Shown here: positions 1 to 9,433 of the stretch, one piece after another
Layout of the letters: each line of letters opens with the position of its first letter
How positions within the stretch are numbered: position 1 is the first letter of the stretch
Source: Frateuria_A sp051900425
GTDB lineage: Bacteria; Pseudomonadota; Gammaproteobacteria; Xanthomonadales; Rhodanobacteraceae
Reading direction: 5' to 3'
Assembly: GCF_051900425.1 (NCBI RefSeq)
Contig: NZ_JBHZGK010000001.1
Coordinates: forward strand, 124,001-188,000
Length of the DNA: 64,000 bases
Program-made: the position numbers and the translations under genes
Notes under the pieces: model-generated
What the model was told of the DNA's origin: nothing
Database searches by the model: none
The model's input: only the letters and a program-made list of their open reading frames with translations

Positions 1-443
1 CGCTCGACGGCGACGACCTCTTCAGTGAAAACTGGCTGGCCTCGGCGGTGCAGACCATCCGGGCGCACGGCGCGGCCACCATCACCCATCCGCAGTGGAT
101 GATCGCCTTCGGCACGTGGAAGGCGTACTGGGAGCAGATCGACCAGACTGACCCGCGCTTCGTGCCCGAGACGCTGATGTCGTTCAATCACTGGAACGCC
201 TGCTCGGTGGCCCGCCGCGAGGTCTTCGTCGAACATCCCTACGTCTACGCGCGCGCCGGGGAGACCGGTTTCGGTTTCGAGGATTGGCACTGGAACTGCG
301 AGACGATCGCGCATGGCTACGTCCATCGCGTCGTGCCGCGCACCTTTCGCCTAGAGCGGCGCAAGGCGCAGGGGTCGCTCAACGTGGCGCACCAGAGCCA
401 TGCGGCGATCCTTCGACCGACCCCCTTCTTCGACTCGCTATGA
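1..443 (+). CDS. Glycosyltransferase family 2, C-terminal part (5' end outside window)
   Basis: The frame is open from the first bases and reads LDGDDLFSENWL at its start, which matches the DxD-type nucleotide-sugar and metal-binding turn of GT-A fold family 2 enzymes. Further on, FGFEDWHWN resembles the acceptor-side ED motif of these enzymes. About 147 residues are visible and the N-terminal Rossmann half lies outside the window. It probably adds a sugar to a surface glycan in the cytoplasm. Its stop codon overlaps the ATG of the next gene, so the two are translationally coupled. Acceptor and sugar cannot be told. Confidence 0.8.
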   Translation, partial: LDGDDLFSENWLASAVQTIRAHGAATITHPQWMIAFGTWKAYWEQIDQTDPRFVPETLMSFNHWNACSVARREVFVEHPYVYARAGETGFGFEDWHWNCETIAHGYVHRVVPRTFRLERRKAQGSLNVAHQSHAAILRPTPFFDSL

Positions 444-1168
444 ACGCATACTCTCTCGTTCGCGCCGTATATCGCTTCGGTGACCGCGTATTGCTGCGGT
501 GGCTCCCGGCCTCCGCCCGTAGCCGCGTGCAGGGCGTGCTGTTCCGCCTGGCGCGCGGCACTTATCCCGAACGCATCGAGGCGCGCTCGGTCGCTGAATT
601 CGCCGGCAACGCACCCAGCAACAAGCTGGCCGCCTCGCGGCGATTGCCATCTTGGGCGGAGGCGGAGGTCGCCGTGCTGGTGGAGCTGGAGCCGGAACTA
701 GCCGCGCTGGTCGGCGAGGAGGCGTCGCTCGAGCCCTATTTCATCCCCTGGGATATGACGTACGTGGGCGTCCGTTACGCGGACGCTCGGCGCCAGCTTG
801 CCGGCGACTACGGCAGCTTGGTGCTGGTCGGTGGCGGCCGGATTGATGCTGCAGCGCTTGCCGATGCTCCCCGGCCACTGGCCGTGATCGACATCGACCG
901 CGACCAGACAGTCGCCGCCTTGGCGCGCAAGGCGGGCGCGGTCTACGTCGCCCTGCCGGCCGAACACCTGGACCAGAACGACCACTGCGCCGTACTCGCC
1001 CGCTTGGTGCTGCAGATCGCGCCGCGGCAATTACGCCATGCGCGCCATCCGCTGCTGGACCGCTGCATCGAGCGGCATGGGCTTGCGCTGGCGTCGGTGA
1101 CCGAACTCCGGCCGCTGCAAACTTCGGTACCCGGGAACGGCATGGCAGAGCGTTTGCCTGGGCTATGA
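440..1168 (+). CDS. Hypothetical protein in glycosyltransferase operon
   Basis: This is a 242-residue frame whose ATG overlaps the stop of the preceding glycosyltransferase, a typical coupled-operon arrangement. An earlier in-frame ATG at 284 would overlap the upstream gene by 160 bases and is rejected. I do not recognise the family. The middle contains a Rossmann-like stretch (LVLVGGGRIDAAAL, then PLAVIDIDRD), and no signal peptide or membrane span is evident. It may be a shortened or divergent relative of the adjoining glycosyltransferases or an accessory factor. The position suggests a role in the same glycan pathway, which is inference from context only. Confidence 0.6.
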   Translation: MNAYSLVRAVYRFGDRVLLRWLPASARSRVQGVLFRLARGTYPERIEARSVAEFAGNAPSNKLAASRRLPSWAEAEVAVLVELEPELAALVGEEASLEPYFIPWDMTYVGVRYADARRQLAGDYGSLVLVGGGRIDAAALADAPRPLAVIDIDRDQTVAALARKAGAVYVALPAEHLDQNDHCAVLARLVLQIAPRQLRHARHPLLDRCIERHGLALASVTELRPLQTSVPGNGMAERLPGL

Positions 1169-1451
1169 TCGGTGGCTGCGCGTTGTACTGGCAACGCGTG
1201 GGTGATGGTAGCGCCTGACCGGCAGCCGACGAGGAGAGGGCGGTTACTGAACGCGGCGAGGCGTCATTGGCGCCATGGCTGATCGCCGATCGTTGCACCG
1301 GGGGCTCTTGTCCCCGGGCGCGGGTCCTGTGGCGCGTGCACTGATCATGCTGGCAACTGGACTGCCGCTCGCGGCAACACAGCATTGAAGGCAATGGTGG
1401 CGGCGCTCAACGCCACGCCTGCGAGAGGAACGAAGAGGGGATGGTGACGAC

Positions 1452-4400
1452 ATGAGTGGAGAGCCCGTGGCGATCGGTCGCCCGATGATCCTCGTATTGG
1501 GTATGCATCGCAGCGGCACCTCGGCCGTTGCCGGCACACTCTCGCACCTGGGTGTGGATTTTAGCGAACGGCTGATCGAGGCCTCGCCGGACAACCCCAA
1601 GGGCTACTTCGAGCACGCCGACGTCTGGCGCCAGGACCACGACATCCTGCAGGCCCTGGGCTCGGCCTGGGACGATCCGCTGCCGCTGCCCGAAGGCTGG
1701 CAGCAAAGCGATGCCGTACGGCAGGCGGAAGCGCCCATCCGGGCCATCCTCGAGCGCGACTTTGGCGGTTCCGGCCCGCTCGGCGTCAAGGATCCGCGCA
1801 TGTGCCGGCTGGTGCCACCGTGGCGCAAGCTGCTTGCGCGCGAAGGCTTCTCCGCCCGCGCGGTGCTGGTGGTGCGCCGGCCAGAGGAAGTGATCGCCTC
1901 GCTGGCCAGGCGCGACCACCTGCCCGCCGATCAGGCTGCCTGGGTCTGGCTGCGGCACGTGATCGAAGCCGAAGCGGCCACGCGCGGGATGCCGCGCGTG
2001 CTGGTGCGCTACGAGCAGCTGCTCAAGGACTGGCGCACCCAGGCCGCGCGGATGGCGCGCGCACTGGACATCGCCTGGCCGCGCGAGCCTGGTACGGTCG
2101 GCGCCGACATAGACGCGTTCCTTGAACCGGCCTTAAGGCATTACCGCGCCGGCACCGGCGCCGGTCTTGCAGTCGGCCCGTTGAACGGCTGGCTGGAACG
2201 CACCTATGCGGCGATAACCGTTGGAGACGGCGAAGACACTGCCGCGCTCGATGACATCGCCGCGGAGATCGCGCGCGCCGACCAGACCGGTGCGGCGAAC
2301 GCGGCGGTACTGCGCGCCACGCGCCGGCTCAGCCTGCAGTTCCAGGACACGCTCACCTGGTCCGAGACAGAGCGGCAGGGATTAGTCGCCGGCAGTGCGC
2401 AACTGCGGGAAAACCTCGACCGGCATGCGCGCGAACTGGCTGCCGCCAAGGCCGGCAACGCCCAGCTGCGGGAAAACCTCGACCGGCATGCGCGCGAACT
2501 GGCTGCCACCAAGGCCGGTAACGCCCAATTGCAGGAGAACCTCGACCGGCATGTGGATGAGTTGGCCGCCATGCGGAAGGGCAATGCCCAATTGCGCGAA
2601 AACCTCGAGCGGCATATCGCTGCGTTGGATCAGATGAAACATACCAATACCCGGTTGCAGGAAAACGTCGAGCGGCACGCCGTCCGGCTATCTGAGATAA
2701 GCAGGGAACTGGCAGGCGTTGTGGCCGAGCGCGACCTGCTTTTGGGCCAGCGCGATCGACTGGCGGACGAGCTTTCCAGGGTCTATGCCTCCCGCTCGTG
2801 GCGCATTACCCGCCCGATGCGCGGCGCCGTTCGCATGGGAGGGCGAATGCTCCGGCCGCCGGCGCCGGTGCCTGCCGCGTTGGCGCCGGTCGAGCCGCCG
2901 GTGCCCGTCATGCCGGTGGCCGCTCCGATCGACGATCCGGCAGCCGCCCTCGAAGCGGCCTTCGCCGCGGCCACCGGCCCGCGCATCCTGATCGTCACCC
3001 CGGACATCCTCGGGCCGATCCGTAACGGCGGCATCGGTACGGCGTTCCACGCGCTCGCGGTGACGCTGGCCCAGGCCGGCCGCGCCGTCACCATTCTCTA
3101 CACCCTGGGCCAGCACAACGAGGATGGCGCCGGCATCGCCCGCTGGGAGGCGTACTACGCCCGCCAGGGCATCCGTTTCATCCCGGCCACGCTGGAGCAT
3201 GGCGAGCCGCGGCTGGACGCCCCTCACCATTGCTGGCGCGCCTATCGCGTGTACCTGTGGATGAAGGCACACCAGGCCCAGTTCGACATTGCCTATTTCC
3301 CAGAGTGGAAGGGCGAGTCCTACTACGCCTCGCAGGCGAAGCGGCTTGGGCTGGGCTTCGCCAGCCTGACCATCGCCGTGGTCACGCACAGCTCAACTAC
3401 CTGGGCCGAATCGGGCAACTATGTGCTGCCGCGCCAGTTCGACGACCTAGTGCTCGAGTACCTGGAGCGCCGTAGCACCGAAATGGCCGACGTGGTGATC
3501 AGTCCAAGCCAGTACATGTTTGACTGGATGGCCCAGCGCGGTTGGCAGATCAACGCACCCACGCACGTGATCCAGAACCTGATGCCGGCCGAAGCCATCG
3601 CCGATGAGCATGCCGAGCCGGGCGCCTTCGCCGTCACCGAATGGGTGTTCTTCGGGCGGCTGGAGCGCCGCAAGGGGCTGCACATATTCCTCGACGCGCT
3701 GCGCCGCGTCCCGCCGAAACTGCGCGAACGCGTGCGCGTCACGTTCCTGGGCAAGGCCGTTCAGACGGCCGACTTCGATTCGTTCGCCCTGATCGCCGAG
3801 AAGACTGCCGATTGGCCGCAGCCGCCGCAGATCCTTACCGACCGCGACCGCGACCAGGCGCTGGACTACCTGCGCCAGCCCGGTCGCGTGGCGGTGATCG
3901 CCTCGCTAGTGGAAAATTCGCCCTATACGGTGCTCGAGTGCGTGCTGGCGCGTATTCCGTTCGTTGCCGCCGACGTCGGTGGAATCGCCGAACTGGTGCA
4001 TCCGCAGGATCGCGAACGCGCACTCTTCAAGCCCACGCCGACTGGCCTGGCACAGACCCTGGTGCAGTTGGAGTCCGGCCGCTACAGCCCGCCGCGCCCG
4101 GCGCAGCCGGCCACGGCCACGCGCGATCGCTGGCTGGCCCTGCAGGACGAACTGGCTGCCGCTGCCAAGGCCGGCGCGGAGGCGGAAGCGCCGAGCGCCG
4201 ATGGCCCGCACATCAGCGTCTGCCTGGTCCATTACGACCGCCCGCACCTGCTAGCCCAAGCGCTGGACTCGCTGCGCCAGCAGACTTACCGGCACTTCGA
4301 CGTGGTCTTGGTCGACGACGGCAGTCCCTCGCCTGAGGCGAAGCAATACCTGGACGGCTTGCGCGAGGAATTCGCCTGGCGCGGTTGGACCCTGCACCGG

Positions 4401-5141
4401 CAGGCCAACGCCTACCTCGGCGCCGCGCGCAACGCGGCGGTGCGCCTGGCGCGCGGCGAGTACGTGCTGTTCATGGACGACGACAACCTCGCCAAGCCCG
4501 ACGAGCTGGCCGTGTTTGCCCACGCCGCGGCGCACTCGGGCGCGGACATCCTCACCACCGTCAGTGATGTCTTTCGCGACGACGAGAACGCCGGCCGCCC
4601 GCCGGCTCGCAGCCGCGAGCTGTGGATACCGCTGGGCAACGCCGCTGGCCTGGGCGTGTTCCGCAACGTCTTCGGCGACGCCAATGCACTGGTGCGGCGC
4701 AGCCTGTTCGAACGCCTGGGCGGCTTCACCGAGGACTACGGCGTGGGCCACGAGGACTGGGAATTCTTCGCCCGCGCCACGCTTGCCGGCGCCGACCTGC
4801 AGCTCGTGCCCGAACCGCTGTTCTGGTACCGCGTGGGCGAGGCCAGCATGTTGCGCGCCGGGCAGGCGCAGACCGACCACGCGCGCAGCGTGCGGCCGTA
4901 CTGGGAGGGCCTGCACGAGGGCGTTGGCCCGGCGCTGGCGTTCGCCCTGCATCTGCAGCGCCAGCCGCCCTCAGGCATCCCGTCGGCGGACGCCGCGCCG
5001 GCGCGCTCGCGCCTGGCGCGCCTTGCGCACGCCGTGCTGAGCGGCCAGGCGCATCGGCGCTTCCTGCACCTGCTGCGCACCGAGGGCGTGCGCGTGGCGG
5101 CAGCGCGGGCGCTCCACTATAGTGGCCTGCGCCGGCGCTGA
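1452..5141 (+). CDS. Multidomain sulfotransferase / coiled coil / GT4 / GT2 protein
   Basis: The product is 1229 residues with four visible blocks. Residues 12-250 look like a PAPS-dependent sulfotransferase, with the 5'-phosphosulfate loop GMHRSGTS at 17-24. Residues about 310-430 are five near-identical 21-residue units with heptad spacing, predicted coiled coil. Residues about 510-890 are a GT4 glycosyltransferase (RILIVTPD start, GRLERRKG, then ENSPYTVLE as the ExxxxxxxE-type donor motif). Residues about 920-1140 are a GT2 glycosyltransferase (VDDGSPS, MDDDN, GHEDWEFF). It would both sulfate and glycosylate a surface glycan in the cytoplasm. The ATG follows an AGAGGGG stretch. Domain calls are from motifs, and substrates are unknown. 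Confidence 0.88.
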   Translation: MSGEPVAIGRPMILVLGMHRSGTSAVAGTLSHLGVDFSERLIEASPDNPKGYFEHADVWRQDHDILQALGSAWDDPLPLPEGWQQSDAVRQAEAPIRAILERDFGGSGPLGVKDPRMCRLVPPWRKLLAREGFSARAVLVVRRPEEVIASLARRDHLPADQAAWVWLRHVIEAEAATRGMPRVLVRYEQLLKDWRTQAARMARALDIAWPREPGTVGADIDAFLEPALRHYRAGTGAGLAVGPLNGWLERTYAAITVGDGEDTAALDDIAAEIARADQTGAANAAVLRATRRLSLQFQDTLTWSETERQGLVAGSAQLRENLDRHARELAAAKAGNAQLRENLDRHARELAATKAGNAQLQENLDRHVDELAAMRKGNAQLRENLERHIAALDQMKHTNTRLQENVERHAVRLSEISRELAGVVAERDLLLGQRDRLADELSRVYASRSWRITRPMRGAVRMGGRMLRPPAPVPAALAPVEPPVPVMPVAAPIDDPAAALEAAFAAATGPRILIVTPDILGPIRNGGIGTAFHALAVTLAQAGRAVTILYTLGQHNEDGAGIARWEAYYARQGIRFIPATLEHGEPRLDAPHHCWRAYRVYLWMKAHQAQFDIAYFPEWKGESYYASQAKRLGLGFASLTIAVVTHSSTTWAESGNYVLPRQFDDLVLEYLERRSTEMADVVISPSQYMFDWMAQRGWQINAPTHVIQNLMPAEAIADEHAEPGAFAVTEWVFFGRLERRKGLHIFLDALRRVPPKLRERVRVTFLGKAVQTADFDSFALIAEKTADWPQPPQILTDRDRDQALDYLRQPGRVAVIASLVENSPYTVLECVLARIPFVAADVGGIAELVHPQDRERALFKPTPTGLAQTLVQLESGRYSPPRPAQPATATRDRWLALQDELAAAAKAGAEAEAPSADGPHISVCLVHYDRPHLLAQALDSLRQQTYRHFDVVLVDDGSPSPEAKQYLDGLREEFAWRGWTLHRQANAYLGAARNAAVRLARGEYVLFMDDDNLAKPDELAVFAHAAAHSGADILTTVSDVFRDDENAGRPPARSRELWIPLGNAAGLGVFRNVFGDANALVRRSLFERLGGFTEDYGVGHEDWEFFARATLAGADLQLVPEPLFWYRVGEASMLRAGQAQTDHARSVRPYWEGLHEGVGPALAFALHLQRQPPSGIPSADAAPARSRLARLAHAVLSGQAHRRFLHLLRTEGVRVAAARALHYSGLRRR
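2400..2714 (+). repeat. Five tandem 63-bp units inside a coding region
   Basis: Units start at 2400, 2463, 2526, 2589 and 2652, an exact 63-base period. The first two are almost identical and the later ones diverge progressively. Each encodes a 21-residue (three-heptad) unit of the form QLRENLDRHARELAAAKAGN, giving a charged coiled coil between the sulfotransferase and GT4 domains. Copy number can change in frame by slippage or recombination, which would alter only the spacer length. Confidence 0.92.
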
Positions 5142-5167
5142 GCGCCCGCTTCCCTGAGGAAAACCGA

Positions 5168-5620
5168 ATGCCAAGCCCGCACGACCGTCCAGCGGCCGTA
5201 CCCGCTTTCGTGGGCCTCTTGCCACGCCGGCCCAGGCGCTGGTTGTCGTCCGTGACCCTCGCGTGCGGCCTGGCGGCCTGCGCTGCCGTCCCACCCGGCG
5301 CCAGCGTGCAGCGGCTGACCGACCAGCAGTTCGCGCCGACGCAGACGGTGGACGTGCTGGCAACCGCGCCCGCGGCACCGTTCGTGCCGATCGCCCGCCT
5401 GCGCGTAGCCGACCCCACCGGCGCCGCCACCCGCGAGCAGCTGGTCGCCCAGCTCTCCGACACCGCGCGCGGCCTCGGCGCCGACGCCCTGGTGATCGAG
5501 CGCGTCGAGCGCAACGACACCTCACGCGTGGCGTTCGACCCTGCCGGTGGCCAGATGCAGGGTGGGCAGGCGGTCGCCTCGATCGCGGTGACCGCGCTGG
5601 CCATCCACTACCGTCCCTAG
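5168..5620 (+). CDS. Putative lipoprotein
   Basis: This 150-residue product has an arginine-rich N-terminus, a hydrophobic segment and a lipobox-like LAAC at about residues 35-38, so it is probably lipidated and anchored in the outer membrane. The mature part ends with a basic/hydrophobic stretch and contains a glycine/alanine-rich region, but no family is recognised. The start at ATG 5168 is supported by GAGGA seven bases upstream. An in-frame GTG at 5210 would give a shorter, more usual signal peptide. It sits between a glycan-synthesis gene and the tpsB transporter and its function is unknown. Confidence 0.65.
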   Translation: MPSPHDRPAAVPAFVGLLPRRPRRWLSSVTLACGLAACAAVPPGASVQRLTDQQFAPTQTVDVLATAPAAPFVPIARLRVADPTGAATREQLVAQLSDTARGLGADALVIERVERNDTSRVAFDPAGGQMQGGQAVASIAVTALAIHYRP

Positions 5621-5743
5621 TGCGGCGCGCCTGCATCGCGCAAGCCGCGCCTTGTGCCGCGAAGAGCGCCACGTAGAATGACCCGCTTTTGTGGTCGCCG
5701 GCGCGCGGCTTGATCCCTTCCCAACCCGGAGGCCAGGCCACCG

Positions 5744-7327
5744 ATGCCGATGCTGCCCCTGTTCCATGCGCTGTTCCTGCAGTCCGCGGCGCAAGCTCCT
5801 GCCCAGGTGATGGCGCCCGCCGCCGCGTACGCGCCGGCACAGACGCCAGCGGCCATCCAGCAGGTGGAAAGCCACGGCTACACCTACCAGGTCCAGGGCA
5901 ATACCCTGCTCGCCACCGCCGACGTGCGCGCCGCGCTGCAGTCAGCCGACTCGCCGCGCGAAGCGCTCACCGCGCTGCGCCGCGCGTTCATCGCCAAGGG
6001 GCATTTCCTGGTGGCGATCGTGGCGCGGGTGGAGGACCGGCAGGTCCTGCTGCACGTGGTGCAGGGGCGCCTGACCCGGGTGGAGGGCCCCACGGCGCTG
6101 GCCCGCTTCTTCGAGGGCCTGAAGAACGACGAGCAGGTGCTTTCCAGCGACGTGATCCGCCAGGGCATCCTGGCGCAGGCCTATGCATCCACCAACGGCA
6201 TGCAGCCGCAGGTCAGCTTCAAGCCGGCGCCCGAAGCCGGCGGCAGCACCATGGTCATCGGGCAAACCGCCCAGCCTGACGCCAGCCCGCTTGGCGGCAG
6301 CTTCACCGTCGGCAATTTCGGCAACCGCTACGCCGGCCACCAGGTCGCCCAGGCGCAGGGTTACGTCCGCCATGCCGGGGTCACCCTGCAGGCCAGCTAC
6401 TCGCGCGCACTGACCGGCCTGGACCAGGACACCCGCGGCGCGTACTACGCGGCGGCGGGCGCCACGCTGTCCTGGGTCAGCCCCTGGGGCACCTACCAGC
6501 TGGACGACCAGTACACCAAGTACGAACTGGGTGATGCCTTCGCTCCGCTGTACCCGATCGGCCACATCCACGCCTGGGGTGTTTCCGGCACGCAGTTCCT
6601 GTACGCCGATGACACCAGCCGCTGGACGCTGAGCGAAGGCGTGCATGCGGTGCGCACCCGTGACACCGTCTTCAAGTACGCCTACACCCTGCGCGACCAG
6701 AGCTATCTGGTCGCCAACCTCGGCACGGATGTGTCCTGGCGCTTCGGCGGCCTGTTCGGCCGCCCGGCGAGCCTCGCGCTGGGCGGGCAGGTGAAGCTTG
6801 GCGGCGCCCGCGCGCGCAACGGGTTCGATCGCGGTACCGGCAATCCCACGCCCCACTTCCGCGCGTACAGCGCCAATGCCAGCTTCACCCAGGCGATCGC
6901 CGGCGGTTGGGTCGGCACGTTCGCGCTCAGCGGGCAGGCCAGTACCGACATCCTGCCGTCGCACGAGCAGTGGGTGCTGGGGGGCTTGAACAACATGGCC
7001 GCTTACCTGCCGGGCACCCTGGTAGGCGACCGCGGATACCTGGCGCGGCTGTCGGTCACGGCACCGCAATGGTCGTTCGGCGCGTTGCGCATGCAGCCGA
7101 GCGTCTTCGGCGAACAGGCCGCCGTGCGCTACAGCTACATCGCGCCGCGCGCGCCCACCTGGCAGGCGCTGAGCGACGCCGGCGTGAGCCTCAATCTCGA
7201 CTTGCCGGCCGCGGGCGTGAGCAGCCAGTTGACCTATGCCTGGCCGCTGGACTCGCGCGAGGTTCCACGCAAGCTGCGCGCCGGCCAGCGCGCCCACCTG
7301 TTCTTCTATCTCCAGGCCGCCTTCTGA
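5744..7327 (+). CDS. Two-partner secretion transporter, TpsB (ShlB/FhaC/HecB-like)
   Basis: This outer-membrane Omp85-superfamily transporter exports a TpsA partner across the outer membrane (type Vb secretion). The 527-residue product has a short signal-like N-terminus and a POTRA-like region at about 40-150 (the GRLTRVEG strand is typical of ShlB-type POTRA). A long run of alternating amphipathic beta strands ends in a C-terminal phenylalanine (FFYLQAAF), the usual assembly signal for outer-membrane barrels. Its probable substrate begins 300 bases downstream on the same strand. It is the only tpsB in the window although there are two tpsA-like genes, so it may serve both. Confidence 0.87.
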   Translation: MPMLPLFHALFLQSAAQAPAQVMAPAAAYAPAQTPAAIQQVESHGYTYQVQGNTLLATADVRAALQSADSPREALTALRRAFIAKGHFLVAIVARVEDRQVLLHVVQGRLTRVEGPTALARFFEGLKNDEQVLSSDVIRQGILAQAYASTNGMQPQVSFKPAPEAGGSTMVIGQTAQPDASPLGGSFTVGNFGNRYAGHQVAQAQGYVRHAGVTLQASYSRALTGLDQDTRGAYYAAAGATLSWVSPWGTYQLDDQYTKYELGDAFAPLYPIGHIHAWGVSGTQFLYADDTSRWTLSEGVHAVRTRDTVFKYAYTLRDQSYLVANLGTDVSWRFGGLFGRPASLALGGQVKLGGARARNGFDRGTGNPTPHFRAYSANASFTQAIAGGWVGTFALSGQASTDILPSHEQWVLGGLNNMAAYLPGTLVGDRGYLARLSVTAPQWSFGALRMQPSVFGEQAAVRYSYIAPRAPTWQALSDAGVSLNLDLPAAGVSSQLTYAWPLDSREVPRKLRAGQRAHLFFYLQAAF

Positions 7328-7631
7328 CCTCGCGGCGGGCGCCGCGTGCGCCCGCCGTGCGCGAACGGCACACATTTCCTTCATACGCACGCTTCGCTCC
7401 CTGCGAAGCGCGGACTGCGCGTGCGCCTGATACGCGCGCTACATGAGTCCGCTTTGCGGAACACGCTGCCTTCACCGGCATATGAAGAGGCTAGCGCTCA
7501 GCCAACCGCCGAGTTCGCCGACCACCCATGGACGGTGATGCGTGGTGGCAGGGGTCGCGGTGGCCGGTGCCGGTGAGGGCGCCGGCCGGAGCGCGCAGTC
7601 TTATCCAGGATCGAGCTTTGAAGGAGAACTC
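7328..7631 (+). other. tpsB-tpsA1 intergenic region with two hairpins
   Basis: No gene is supported here. Two inverted repeats are visible: GGCGGGCG/CGCCCGCC at 7334-7356 and CGCTTCGC/GCGAAGCG at 7390-7410. Neither is followed by a T-run, so they are not clear intrinsic terminators. They may act as partial attenuators that set the TpsB to TpsA ratio, which is inference. A ribosome binding site AAGGAGA precedes the tpsA1 ATG at 7632. Confidence 0.5.
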
Positions 7632-9242
7632 ATGAACAAGCATGCCAACCGTGCTTCGCTCGCCCTCGCGCTGAGTGCAGCGCTGGGTGTTACCACCACG
7701 ATGGCGCAGACGGCACCGCCTGCGGCCACCCAATTGCCGGGCAAGGGAACGGTCGTCGCCGGAAGCGCCACCGCCGGTGCCGTCAGTGGCGGCGCGCAGA
7801 CCATCACCGTCGGCAACGGCACGGTGATCGACTGGGGCAGCGGCACCGACCTCAACTCCGCTGGCGTGGGCGGCTTCAACATCGGTTCCGACGCGTCGCT
7901 CACGTTCGCCGGTGGCAACGGCGTGCTGAACATCGACAGCAGCGGCAATCCCTCGCAGATCTTCGGCAACCTGACCAGCACCGGCCCGAACGTCTTCGTG
8001 GCCAACCGCAACGGCATCGTGGTCGGCGCCGGTGCGACCGTCTCCTCGCCGGCGGCGATCGGCCTGATCGGCAATGCGCTCAACAGCACCGGCGGCTTTG
8101 ACGGTACGGCCGGCTCGGTCGACTACAACGCCACCACCGGCGGCGACGTGACCGTGCAGCAGGGCGCCTCGATTTCCGGCGCCACGGTCATGGTGACCGG
8201 CGGCGACGTGGTCTCGATCTCCGGCGCGGTCAACTTCCAGAACACCGCGCAGATCAGCGGCAGCCAGGTGAACATGCTGGCGAACATCACCGGCGCGACC
8301 GGCAGCTCGCTGACCGTCAGCGCCGGCGCCGCCCGGAGCGACTATGCGGTGCGCGTGGGCAGCGGCAAGACCGTCAGCGCCGACACCGTCACCATCATGG
8401 GCATGGACAACGGCAGCCAGCGCGGCACCAAGCCGAACATGATCATCCAGGGCACCGTGCGCGGGCAGACGATCAACCTCGGCGGTGCCGTGGGGGACTT
8501 CAGCCATTCGATGAGCGACGTCTTCTCCGGTCCCTCCGGCAGGCTGGTCGCCTCGAACGTGCGCATCGCCTTCACCGGCAAGGTGAAGAACGCGCCGTAC
8601 CTCAACACGTCCTTCCGCTACAACTACCTGCCGATCACGCAGCTCACCAGTGGCGGCGTCTCCCTCGAACTGGAGCCGGTGAACTACACCACCAATGGCA
8701 CCTCCAACGGCAAGGCCGCGGCGAACATCCTGGTCACGGGTGACGTGAGGCTGGTCTCGCCGGTCTACATCGCGAACGTGGGCAACTACGGAACCACCAC
8801 GGCGACCACCGGCGCGCTCGTCCTGCCCAACACCCATCTGGTCCTGCAGTCGACCGGTGACATCAGCACCCAGGGCAGCTTCTACTGGCCGGGCTATGTC
8901 TACCTGGGCAACATCGGCACCAACAGCAACGGCTCGGCCGCGCCGGGCACGCTCGGCGCCGGCACCATCACGCTGGCCGGTGGCTACTTCAGCAACGTGC
9001 TGCCGGGCAGCGTCGACGCCGGTGGCGGTCTCCACTTCGTCACCCGCAACCCGCTGAGCCTGGCGAACGGTCTGGAAGTGCGGACCAACGCCAACAGCTG
9101 GATCAACCTGGGTACGGACGCGCTCACCACCGGCTATCGCAACGGCACCTATGGCGGCATCTTCATCGCCGGCGTGCGCGGCGATGGCGTGGTCAACTAC
9201 GGCCCGATGGATCCTTCGCGGTTCCACACGCAGCGCCAGTAA
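7632..9242 (+). CDS. Small TpsA-type exoprotein with FHA N-terminal secretion domain (tpsA1)
   Basis: This secreted 536-residue protein has a Sec signal peptide (about residues 1-26, ending TMAQ) followed by the filamentous-haemagglutinin TPS domain. That domain is recognised by QLPGKGTVVAG, VLNIDSSGNPSQIFG and FVANRNGI, the last being the NPNGI motif with R in place of P. It then runs directly into a C-terminal module of about 330 residues shared with the second paralogue at 23021-25654. Classical TpsA adhesins are thousands of residues long, so this one is very short. The ATG at 7632 follows AAGGAGA, and upstream in-frame starts lack such a site. It is the likely substrate of the TpsB just upstream, and its surface role is unknown. 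Confidence 0.85.
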   Translation: MNKHANRASLALALSAALGVTTTMAQTAPPAATQLPGKGTVVAGSATAGAVSGGAQTITVGNGTVIDWGSGTDLNSAGVGGFNIGSDASLTFAGGNGVLNIDSSGNPSQIFGNLTSTGPNVFVANRNGIVVGAGATVSSPAAIGLIGNALNSTGGFDGTAGSVDYNATTGGDVTVQQGASISGATVMVTGGDVVSISGAVNFQNTAQISGSQVNMLANITGATGSSLTVSAGAARSDYAVRVGSGKTVSADTVTIMGMDNGSQRGTKPNMIIQGTVRGQTINLGGAVGDFSHSMSDVFSGPSGRLVASNVRIAFTGKVKNAPYLNTSFRYNYLPITQLTSGGVSLELEPVNYTTNGTSNGKAAANILVTGDVRLVSPVYIANVGNYGTTTATTGALVLPNTHLVLQSTGDISTQGSFYWPGYVYLGNIGTNSNGSAAPGTLGAGTITLAGGYFSNVLPGSVDAGGGLHFVTRNPLSLANGLEVRTNANSWINLGTDALTTGYRNGTYGGIFIAGVRGDGVVNYGPMDPSRFHTQRQ

Positions 9243-9263
9243 GCGTCGCGGCAATGCGGTGAC

Positions 9264-9291
9264 GGAAGGGGGCTTCGGCCCCCTTCTTCTT
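9264..9291 (+). terminator. Rho-independent terminator after tpsA1
   Basis: A perfect GAAGGGGGC/GCCCCCTTC stem with a TTCG tetraloop is followed by TTCTT, 22 bases after the tpsA1 stop. Confidence 0.88.
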
Positions 9292-9433
9292 GCCCGACGT
9301 CGCGCGGCTTGTGTGGTGGCGATGCCTCAAGCGGTTGCATGTGGCGTCTCCCGCGTTGTCCCTGCGCGGATGAGGCCGTTACCATCACCAGCCCGCCACG
9401 GTCACTGCCATGGCCTGCGTTCCCGGAGTTCAC

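Noticed and set aside
2400..2714. Tandem repeats as a possible CRISPR array
   Set aside because: The units are contiguous, 63 bases long, in frame and encode a coiled coil, with no unique spacers.
7491..9254. 587-residue minus-strand open frame
   Set aside because: Complete antisense shadow of tpsA1, whose signal peptide, secretion domain and ribosome site are clear.
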